From NCBI GenBank assembly GCA_036897485.1, contig JAYMTF010000712.1:1-31266 (forward strand): 31,266 nucleotides of DNA. Reading direction: 5' to 3'. Source of the stretch: Pelargonium nanum (taxonomy: Eukaryota; Streptophyta; Magnoliopsida; Geraniales; Geraniaceae). How positions within the stretch are numbered: position 1 is the stretch's first letter; every line of letters begins with the position of its first letter. The notes beneath the pieces were generated by a model that saw nothing but the letters and a program-made list of their open reading frames with translations, did not search any database and was not told the DNA's origin. Below, one piece after another: positions 21,906 through 31,266 of the stretch. A program made the translations under genes and the position numbers.

Positions 21906-24900
21906 AACAAATTGAATCTCCCATTCTCTCATTTTCTGCTTGTCTTCCATAATATGCTCATAGACTACCTTTCTTGTGAAGTTATGAGAATAACAAGATT
22001 ATTACTCTGCACACCATTTTTCTTTTGTATATATTTTGCACTCAGTACTTATCAGTGGTCATACGCTCATATCTATGTGACTTTTTAAGAACTCGTGAAA
22101 TGTAATGACATCGTCGATTCTCAAGGCCTTGTGGAACACATTGACTTTATTGGTTCCCCAAGACCTCAATGAATGATGACGTCATCACTTTTTCAAGAAT
22201 TTTCATGTGATTTTCAAGAATTCTAAAAAAGTCTCTAGATGACTTTTTAGCAGTTCTGAGCGTTCCTAAAAATTCGCAAAATTCTTAAGAGACTCCCCAT
22301 ACAACTCTTAGGAATTTCAATGAGTTGGTGTTACCTCATGGATTAACACTTGTATCTGTCTCAATGAATTTTTGGACGTGCAAATTTATTTAATTTGTGT
22401 ATTGACTATGCCTCAATCACAAATAATTTAGCAGATAATTCCTGCTCTCATTAATCATATACGCTAAGATTTGTATCTAATAATTAGGTATGACGTTTGA
22501 TGATAAGTTGAGAGAGCACTAATTGTGGTGGCTGGTTTATGATTCTGAAATCACAAGTGGGGAATGAGAACTGTGAGTGATATATATGCTAATTAATGTC
22601 TTTTCAGAACATGAAAATCACAGCAGCATTATCAACATTTGTGGATGAGGAATTTTGAATAAATAATATAACAAACGCTAGAGACAGTGCCCACTACTAC
22701 TAATTCGCATGTTTTATGTTTCTTTTGTTAGTTCTCTGTCTCAGTATCAGTGCTTCTCAACTATCATCATCATTTTCCCAACACAACACAACACAATAAG
22801 AAACATGCATAGCACAGTTCTGCGTTTACATGGGACGATTAATTGATGGCTTCTAAGAGCAAATTCAGATACACGATATCCATATATTTGGCCATTGTGG
22901 TTGACTTACGGATTCTGAACTCAAAATGTTGTGGAATTGTTAGAAATAATACTCATATTCGATGTACCAGACAATATCATTACTAGGGGTGATATTCAAC
23001 TCAAAGTGAATAATAAACAAGTTCCAATGATCAAAATTAGAACTTGCCCAATTAAAACAAATTGTAAAAATTTATGTGTTGTGACTATAAGAAAATAACA
23101 TCAATAGCGAGAGATTTAATTAGAGAAATTTGCTTGTGTACAAGTGTGAGTTAGGGACGGATTTGAATTTCTCGACCGTGCTAGCTAGGTCTTACTTCTA
23201 TTAGAGCTATATGATGTAGTGAACTCATGTAGAGAAAATCTCTTGCCAAAGAGTATTTTGGTTAAGAAAGTGTTTACAATTTTTTCTTCGATCATACTCT
23301 TGGTCCAAACTTATTCTTTTTTATCTTAAAAATAAAATATAAGACACGCATATATTGAAGGAAAGAACAAGGGGGTGCCAAACTCCAACCCTAGCAGTAA
23401 ACGAGTTAGAGATATAGTTATCTATAAGTAAGTAGCTTGCATCCAACAATCTGATTAACAAGGCTATTATCACAAAATTTTGCCAAAAAAATAAAGTCAT
23501 CCAATTAGCTCCCCTCCTGAAAATAGAATTCAAAACAGCCAACTAAAAAATGACATGAATGCAACCCAAAGTAATGCCCAAATCAATAGCTTTTATTTAT
23601 TTATTTATGAAGGTGTGTATTGTTATGAATCCAACTGTTTTGTTATTTTCCCCTCATTATGACTTATGAGGAAAGTAAGGTTTGACTTGACCTCAACTTG
23701 AGGTTTGGTTGGTATCCAAGTCAAGTGATATTTAAATAGGGTAGGCACAAATTTAAAGTTTTTAATATTGGGTTGGGGTTGACTTTTATTTTAAATTATT
23801 TTGGGAACCAACCAGAAACATAAATAAAAAACTGTATAGGTAGGTACGTATAAGCTGCTAACTATAAAACACATGAATACAAAATGAATTAGACGGTGAC
23901 AAATATATGGACCATGATATTTAAATATTGCTTATTCCAAACAGATAGGAAGCTCCAATTCATAGAAATCATCATACACCCAACCCTGCAACTCCAACAC
24001 TCTCAATTCTCTGCCAACTCAATTTAGTTGGTAACCAACTAACTAGTCATCCGAGAAAGAGTTTAGTGTTTGAGTACTTGAATTTTTCAAAATAAATTAT
24101 CTGATTTGTGAAACATATACACATATTAAGAGACATTTGTGTATTTTAACACAAAAAATACATTAAAATTAGTAAATAAATAATAAAATAGCACAAAACT
24201 CGAATTTTAACATCTCTTAATATATGCAAAGCGTCTAAACTTTTAACATGTCAATTTGTACAACTCCCTTCTTTTAAACTATTTATTTTTATATTCAATT
24301 TTGGTCTATAAATATTTCATTTGAGTAATTACTTATAGAATAATTTGGATTAAGCTTGTGGGAACAAAATATTAATAACATATATAAATTATTGTCAATA
24401 GTTAAATTAATGAGTAGAGTATATATGAGCATTGCAATTTGCAAATTTCAAAAAGGACATTCAATTTGAGGGTATTGTGAGATGACATCCATTGTATTGG
24501 TATAGGTATGTTGACTTGGAATGTGGGGAATCAATAAATATTTGTAGTCTTGGTATAAAGGTCGCTAAAGTAAAGGTTGAGTTGGGGTTGGGCAGCAAAT
24601 CGTGCACTCTACTGCATAAATGCATATCGTCAAGGCAACATTTAATCTAGAATTTGGCATAGCTTCAATGTTTCTTGAAAGTCTCTTTAATAATCATTAG
24701 CCAAACCCTAAATAATTGATTAATGATATGATACTGTAGAATATTGTATAGACTAGTGCACCTTTTTCCTCTCATAGGCTAGGAGGCTGTGTGGACTTGG
24801 GTGCATGGCAATAGCATGATGGTTGGAAAGTAATTGCTTCTCTAGAAACTTTCATTTTCTCCCAATGTTTGAAATAAATTGTGAATCTTCTTGTTATAGA

Positions 24901-26039
24901 ACTGGTCCTGCCCCATTGGGAGGTGCACGCCTGATTTACGCATGCATGCCGTCCAAACTTTCAATTTTTTGTCCCATTTTAATGCTGCCCAAAAGACTCT
25001 ATCTTCATAAGTCAACTCAAGTTGACATAATGGCTATACATAGTAAACGTTTCAAGTACGCACAAGAAATGAACTCTTTAAAGACGCTCTCGCAATTTTC
25101 AAACAATTAAATCATGTAAATTGTGTTTTTGTCATTCGATCTGCACATAAATATTAGCAGCTTTAAGAGGAACCTGAAATAACAAGTAATTATGGTCCTT
25201 TGTGGGAGATCTTTCTAGTTAGTTAGATAATTACTGTTATGTTAGCTCTTAAACTTCTTGTACTACTGATTATCTTTAATGAGGTTCTGATATGTTATAA
25301 AAAAAAAATAATCTGCAAGGTTAGCTGCAAGAGATTATAATATAAAGTATATGCAAGGAGTATCAAACAAGTCACTAGTGGTTGAGAGTGAAACTGAGCA
25401 AAAACACAAAATAAATGGATTGCGGTGAGTACTCCACGCTCACAGATTTATTGAAGCGAATATGAGTGTTGATTCACAAAGTGACATCATCTCATTGACA
25501 TGATTGAATCTTAACCACTTTAATTTTTTGGTTGAGATTTTTTTTTCTCTTGCATAAATTATACTTATACATTCAATCATATAATAATTTAAAAACTTTT
25601 GAGTTTAAAGTCACTTATTGATTGCTCACCAATTTATATAGGTGAATATATGTGAATTATAGTTATGTATACTTAATATTTAATGTCATGTATGAAATAG
25701 TTCAACTTAATTAGGAGTAATTTGTGTCTAGAATTAATGAAAAGAATAGTTGGTTAATCATTTACTTCACATGGATTGGGTCTTTGAAATGCAAATAAAG
25801 TTGAAAGGTCTCAAAGGTGGAGGGATTATGAAGACCAATGGAGGACACAAGTTGACCACTTCTTCCACATAAATGATAAACCCCAACTACCCATTTTCTT
25901 CTCAATATATTGCCACCCTAACTTGAAATTTCTTATATACCCTTTGTGTTTATGTACATTGACCCCTATCTTCTTCCATTTTTGTCTAAACCATGAGGTT
26001 TCTGAATGGGGTCACAAACTCGCGGTTGACACTTTTAAA

Positions 26040-26205
26040 CCGCCGTTTTACCACACCCAAACTAATTCTCATTCGAGCTGAGTAGGACCACAAGGGCGGC
26101 AAAGCTCTCCTTAACAAGTTTTAACGCAACTGCATTCTCTGAGACTCAAACTCGAGACCTCAAATTAAGCTAGAACAACTCTTTACCAGTTGACCCACGC
26201 GCATT
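26040..26205 (-). mobile_element. Probable tRNA-derived SINE
   Basis: On the minus strand a box A-like TGGGTCAACTGGTAA (plus 26183-26197) is followed by GAGGTCTCGAGTTTGAGTC, a box B-like motif (plus about 26142-26160). The body then continues towards CGGCGGTTT (plus about 26040). Order and spacing fit a SINE head of the same general type as the one at 865-975. The ends are approximate and no target duplication was identified. Confidence 0.5.
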
Positions 26206-28375
26206 GGTTGTTCCCCTGTCTCCTTTTGTAACATTCTTTTTACAGCAAGACATAAAATTAAATCCAAGAAATAAGTCACCAATAACAAAATGATATCTTA
26301 TTAATTTCTGCATTTGTTCTGTCCTACAAATATATTTGTACAAATAAAAGTAAAATTTTAATAAAATGTGATCTTTTGATTGGTCTGACTTAACCTAAAA
26401 AATAATAATTTAGATTTAACATGTGTTTTCACTCCCACAAATTCATTAATAATGATTTGTCATTTTATTTGTTGACTTGAATATATTGCCTAAAAATATT
26501 TGGCTTATATTATTTTATAATTTTTCTGGTTTATTTGGCCGCCTTTAAATTTGCTCATCCACGCTTCGTATACAATATTTATTGTACTATTCTACAATTA
26601 CTTGTTGGGTACTATAGAGTTAATCTGAAGTAAAATTTTGCTTATGAATTATGATGGCTTTGTTTGTCATATACTCCACCATATAAATCTGGTTACTCCT
26701 TATTTGCTGCAATTCCACTAATTGCTATAATCACCTGTACTAAGTAAATGTTCCCTATTTTCTATGCTTAATTATTATGATAAAATAATAGCCCAGCAAT
26801 GCAGATTTATTTTGGTGAACTCTTTACATGACAGATAGCTTGTTTTTATCAACTACAAAGATGCATATAGTAAAATCTATCTAAATTAGCTCAATGTGTT
26901 AGTGGTTATTCATATGACCAAAAATAAAACTACAGAAGTATTTGATGTTCGTGTAATTAAACAGTTAAAGTGAAATTCAACTACTTTTTTTAACGCGATA
27001 TTCAACTACGTGATTTCACTAAAAATGCTAAATGTTATGAGGATTAAAGTAACCTGACAAATATATATTCAATACATACTTATTTTAAGACTAACTTTGA
27101 AAGAATAGAAACTTAACATATATGATACTACCACTCTTTCATTAACTTTTAACGCGGAACGACTGGTTTACAAGACATAATATATATGTGAAATATAGTA
27201 AGTTCAGCAAGTTATCATCGAAATAATTGATGTGTCATGTTATATTAATTGACACATTGTTTTGTAGAATATGTGAGACATATTGCAAAACTTTGAGTAC
27301 TCAAAATAATTGGGGGTTTACCATCATTCAAAACTATTCGAGCACTACGAAAGACTCGTATAAGTATGACATATGGTACACCTTCATATTTTGGCAAAAT
27401 TTCTCAGAGCTTGCGGTTGACTAACCTATGACAATTAAGTTACTATTTGTTTTTAGCTTAAATGACATTACTTTGTAACGATAGTTCCTCGGACTTTGAT
27501 ATTGATGTTTTCTACTTATCATCTCTTTTCATTTTTATCCATTTTGTCAGTGAAGTATTTGGAAATGAGTTTTGCAGAATTTTATGTGTCTATGAGTTCT
27601 TAGTGTATTTGATAGACTCGCTCGACTATTAGTTGAACCACCAAAAAGTTTTTGAGGGAGAAAGAGAATTCCTACAACTCACTATTGGCTCGAGTTTCCT
27701 CAACAACTTACTCTTTGTCTGTTTGAGACTTTCCCTCATACGTTTAGAGTAACTACGTACTCTTGTTCGGTGGATTCATCATAGTTAAACTCATCCCTCC
27801 TGAATGTCAATCATAATCTCCTCAAGCTTGTAGGGGCTTGTTTTTGCAAAATAAGATTCCTCCCGACAGAATCACCTCTGATGCCTAAGTTTAATCTCAT
27901 AGTGGATCTATATTCTAAGTACCAAATGCAATATTGTGAACGTAGCTTGTTACTGTTTGTGTTTTCCTATTTGTAGTAAAGATTTTGTTTATCTTTATAG
28001 TTGTCTTTCCGTTTTATGTTATCAATTGTCCTTAGATAGCTTCCCGCAGAAAATCCGACTTTTTTGATGTTTTGATGCCTCCTAACATAGTCTATCTTAA
28101 GGGATTAGTAAAAATAATAATAATAAACCGTCCGCATACACTTTACAAATCCACCACAATCACACAAAAATAGAAGAGAAGGGCTAATATTTATAATAAT
28201 AACAAATTTTGAAAGTTAGGAAAGATAAGAATATACGAAAGAGGTCCTTTTGAGTAATTTGGCGACTAAGGTAAGAAGGTGATTCATGTGTCTATTGCCG
28301 TATCATTGATTCAATGCCATTTTTCCTTTAACAATACCCTCCTCAATGACCCATCTCCTCTCTCTTCGCGTAGCG

Positions 28376-28387
28376 TCTATATAAATA
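28376..28387 (+). promoter_or_regulatory. TATA box of the LysM gene
   Basis: TCTATATAAATA is a good match to the plant TATA consensus. It lies about 110 bp before the start codon at 28496, which would place transcription start near 28410 and leave a leader of about 85 nt with no ATG before the gene's own. Confidence 0.7.
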
Positions 28388-28495
28388 CTCTTATATTTAT
28401 CCACAAAATACCATAAGCAAACAACTCTACAAAACAAAAGAAAAAAAGACTCTGCTTCCTGAAGAAACCTCTGTTTTCTCTGTTTCTGTCATCAT

Positions 28496-28861
28496 ATGGC
28501 CACCAAAAGAAGGAGACCACAAGGATCATCATCATCACCACCGTGGATGGCGTTTTCCGATGCGGCGTCGTGGTTCTGTGCCATCTTCCTCATAGGGCTG
28601 ATCCTCCAGGGCTCCAACTATTCATTAGAAGAAGATGAATTGGCGGTGACCGGAGGTGGGATTGGGAACCAGCTGGTGTTCGATCGCCACCGTCCCTGCG
28701 ACGAAATCTATGTGGTCGGAGAAGGCGAGACCCTCAACACAATCAGTGAAAAGTGCGGCGACCCGTTTATCGTAGAGAGGAACCCGCACATACATGACCC
28801 GGACGATGTTTTCCCCGGACTCGTCATCAAAATCACTCCCTCCAATCCCACCAAGAACTAA
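28496..28861 (+). CDS. Small LysM domain protein with one membrane segment
   Basis: This intronless frame gives 121 aa. A basic, Ser/Pro-rich N-terminus (1-20) is followed by a hydrophobic segment at about 23-38 (WFCAIFLIGLIL), which could be a signal anchor. A single LysM domain fills about 68-115: it starts at DEIYVVGEGETLNTISEKC, contains the NPHIHDPDDVFPG core and ends at IKITP. C68 and C87 bracket the first part and might form a disulfide. LysM domains bind N-acetylglucosamine-containing glycans such as chitin or peptidoglycan, but this protein has no kinase and no repeated LysM. Small plant proteins of this plan are annotated only as LysM domain-containing; their function is unknown. 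The promoter has a good TATA box, and codon use is more GC-rich than the flanks, supporting a real gene. Confidence 0.88.
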   Translation: MATKRRRPQGSSSSPPWMAFSDAASWFCAIFLIGLILQGSNYSLEEDELAVTGGGIGNQLVFDRHRPCDEIYVVGEGETLNTISEKCGDPFIVERNPHIHDPDDVFPGLVIKITPSNPTKN

Positions 28862-29848
28862 TTAAGGTAGTAGAGTTTAATACAAACATAGTCCCTCCCA
28901 ACTCTGTACAAGAATACTATAAAAGGAAAGGATCATCCCTGGAAGCTAATAGACAGTTACTATACTTTCTATTTTGGTCTCTCTTTCTTCTTGGAAACGA
29001 AAATCACAGTTATAGATTATACTAATAGTTTTTTCTTAATGCGATTACAGTATCTGTGTATATATTTGGGATTTGATCTTGAAAGAAAATGTTATGTGCT
29101 CTGTTTTCTGTTTAGTCCTTTTGATTTGGGAAAAATCATGCAATCATTTTTTCTTTTGGCTCAATTAATTAGTGGCCAAACTCCAAAGAGCCATTGGGTT
29201 GATTAATATTGCAGAAATGAAAGTTACTTTTAAGAGTTTGAAATTTGAGCAGAGAAATTTTTGGTTAAATAGAGAAGAAGAAGAAGCAGAGAGTTGGGAG
29301 TTGAAAAAAAGGAAGGTGGTTAGTTGGGGAAAAAGAGGCGTATCTGGGAATGTTTGCAACCGTTTTCGCGATGAATCCAAAGATTGTTTACGTCTATATT
29401 TGCATAACAATAATCAACCATTTTGTTTCACATATTTTTCGTTATGTATTTATTCTCAAATTACTCAACAACTACCCTATTCTATTTCTAGCTTTATAAA
29501 AAAACTATTTCCACTGTCACATACCCTATATTAAATTAATTCATATTTATATGATAATAATAAAAATTCGTTTTCTATGGAATACATTATAGAAGGCGAA
29601 TCACATATTTTTAATCTCCTTGTTTTCAGGGTGCAACGTGTCAACGCAAAGGAACAAATATTTTATATTTTTTCCTGTCTAAAAAATTAATTTATCTTCC
29701 AACTTCAAATATTTATGCTCCAAATTTAATGATCTTTGAATGATTTTTCACATCACTAAAGTTTCCAATCCAAAATCTTTATGTCCAAAAGTCAATTTAA
29801 ATTATTAGTTATACTTTTTTCATTTGAGTTAAAGTCAACAAGAACAAA

Positions 29849-29973
29849 AAAAATGTTAATGGTAGAGTAATGATACTTCATTTCTCTGATTCCTTTTCAA
29901 GAAGTGTGAACAACTAAAAATGTTAATGGTAGATTAATAATACTTTATTTCTCTGATTCCTTTACAGAAAGTG
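29849..29973. repeat. Two-copy tandem duplication (about 58-bp unit)
   Basis: Copies at 29849-29906 and 29916-29973 both read AAAAATGTTAATGGTAGA, then TTTCTCTGATTCCTTT and end near AAGTG, with several substitutions between them. A short spacer separates them. Confidence 0.85.
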
Positions 29974-30551
29974 AGAGCTTATTTTATGACCACATTGTCG
30001 ATACAAAAGCACGTGACTGATTGATATGAAAATGCAAGACATATCGTTGGCTCATGACTTACATATGTGACATACCCTTTTTGGGCTTGGGACTTTTGCT
30101 TACCTCTAAGGTGCAGTGGAGGGCAACTTGAACCCTAGTAGAGGTTGGAATGGCCTTGATGCGTTCTAGAGTTTGAAAAAACACCGAAGGCTTCGGTGCC
30201 TTGAGAAGTCTTAAAATTGGAGACGCTAAAAGGGTCTTGAGGATCCTTGGAAAGCCTTTATGAAAGAAAGTGTATGAGCAAGATAGAGAAGGGAGTGATC
30301 AAACTAAGCCTATCGGGCTATCCAAATAGCTATTGTGCAATTTGTAATTTCCTAAAATGCTTGTATTATCTCGTTGTAACGAAGTTTTGGGGTTGCAAAA
30401 AAAAAATATCTTGGACATTCAAAATAAAGTGATACGAGAATTAACTCGATTTTGGGTTTCTTGTGATGCCGCTGCAATGAATTGACCATCTTGCTGCAAT
30501 GCTTTTCTCGACTGGTTGTTGTTATCAAGAAAAACAATGAATAATTGCACA

Positions 30552-30605
<54 letters not shown>
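30552..30605. repeat. (ATT)18 microsatellite
   Basis: An uninterrupted 54-bp run of ATT triplets in non-coding sequence, likely to vary in length between individuals. Confidence 0.95.
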
Positions 30606-30881
30606 TTGTTGCATATACTAGTATATGAAATAATAAGTGAATATAACACATGACATGAGTAATGTTTGGTCAAGGGTCTCTATATGGATTATTTAGTGTT
30701 TTTCTTAATATTGAATTATATCCAGGAAGATCTTGCTCATTGCCTAATCGTGTAATAATGACACACGTGTCTAAAACGTCCAAAAATAAGAAAATGATTT
30801 GTATTGGTATGCTGTCATGCTATGGCTTACGATTCCATAAGGAAATGGAATGGAAGATAAGATCCCACCATCCCCACTTCG

Positions 30882-30905
30882 CCACCACCACCACCACCAC
30901 CACCA
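30882..30905. repeat. (CCA)8 microsatellite
   Basis: Eight perfect CCA triplets. They give poly-His or poly-Thr runs in open frames that have no other support, so I treat this as simple-sequence DNA. Confidence 0.9.
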
Positions 30906-31235
30906 CCCCATAAGCTTATCATATTCTACAATTATACATAAATATATATTACATCATTATGTTTCTTTCAACAGCCAATCTAAATTCAATGATTTATTTG
31001 GACACTCCATTCCTTATTATTCTTTCATTTTCCTCTATATAATTTTGTTCTTTCCAATTTTTTTTAACCAATATAATTTATTAATTTGTACACCGACCGA
31101 CCACATAATTATAATATTCTTTTACAATCTCGTGATACAATGAAATTTGGTTATGCCATGTTGTTATTTGTGTATCATGAACATAACCAACATTCTCATT
31201 GGTATCATAAACTTACTAGTTATTGATTTAAATAA

Positions 31236-31266
31236 GGGGTAATTACAGATGAACCCCTTATGGTAA
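31236..31266 (+). mobile_element. Possible transposon terminus cut by the window end
   Basis: The last bases begin GGGGTAATTACAGATGAACC, which resembles the G-rich inner starts of the Mutator-like termini at 8242 and 12186 (read inward). Too little is present for certainty. Confidence 0.3.

Larger units (their letters stand above)
21906..28495. other. Gene-less 6.6 kb region
   Basis: The leftmost part is the 3' UTR of the second tandem dehydrogenase. After that I find AT-rich intergenic sequence with scattered repeat debris, one likely SINE (about 26040-26205) and no frame with recognisable protein similarity. Short open frames at 23321-23542, 24823-25110 and 27227-27424 have no family features and no supporting splice pattern. 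I looked for common plant microRNA sequences by eye and recognised none. Confidence 0.6.
28862..31266. other. Gene-less right end of the window
   Basis: This contains the 3' UTR of the LysM gene and AT-rich sequence with microsatellites and a small tandem duplication. The frame at about 29172-29534 starts from GTG, lacks family resemblance, and I do not support it. The last 31 bases may be the start of a transposon. Confidence 0.55.

Noticed and set aside
24090..24240. Short inverted repeat around CATATTAAGAGAC and its complement
   Set aside because: The matching arms are about 17 bp with mismatches in AT-rich DNA, which is expected by chance.
29172..29534. Plus-strand frame of 120 aa after the LysM gene
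   Set aside because: It begins from GTG, the first ATG leaves a shorter frame, and neither shows a domain or a promoter; more likely 3' UTR or intergenic DNA.
30182..30198. Small perfect palindrome CACCGAAGGCTTCGGTG
   Set aside because: Eight-base arms are too short to claim a regulatory site without further context.

Overview
This is a stretch of plant nuclear DNA, most likely from a core eudicot. It is AT-rich, its genes are split by GT-AG introns, and it carries Stowaway-type and Mutator-type MITEs, tRNA-derived SINEs and microsatellites. All five gene products are typical of dicots. I cannot fix the genus from sequence alone.

Layout. (1) 1-2002 is repeat-rich upstream DNA with an (AG)22 microsatellite and a SINE, ending in the TC-rich, ATG-free leader of the first gene. 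(2) 2003-10319 (+) is a complete nine-exon gene for a CCCH zinc finger plus WD40 protein (ZFWD family, 441 aa). Introns 2, 4 and 7 carry a degenerate duplication, a Stowaway MITE, and a SINE with other repeat debris. (3) 10320-12940 is intergenic and holds a 777-bp Mutator-type MITE with a perfect 9-bp target duplication. (4) 12941-15735 (-) is a six-exon NAD-dependent sorbitol dehydrogenase gene (360 aa). (5) 15736-17124 is a divergent promoter region containing a long, nearly perfect palindrome. (6) 17125-18883 and 19783-21905 (both +) are two more six-exon genes of the same family (357 aa each), a tandem pair closest to the sorbitol/L-idonate dehydrogenase type. (7) 21906-28495 is 6.6 kb without a recognisable gene. 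(8) 28496-28861 (+) is a single-exon gene for a small membrane-anchored LysM protein. (9) 28862-31266 has no supported gene and ends where another transposon may begin.

I rebuilt the four split genes by joining exons at GT/AG sites. In each, all exons join in frame, and the three dehydrogenases share identical intron positions and phases (1, 0, 0, 0, 2). The dehydrogenases probably all act on polyols or related sugar acids with NAD. The one on the minus strand looks like ordinary sorbitol dehydrogenase. The tandem pair differs around the active site in a way that suggests a changed substrate. The ZFWD and LysM genes are not expected to share a pathway with them; their proximity looks like old conserved gene order. 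The most interesting points are the divergent family cluster with its patchy sequence sharing, the palindrome in its promoter region, and the dated-looking transposon insertions.
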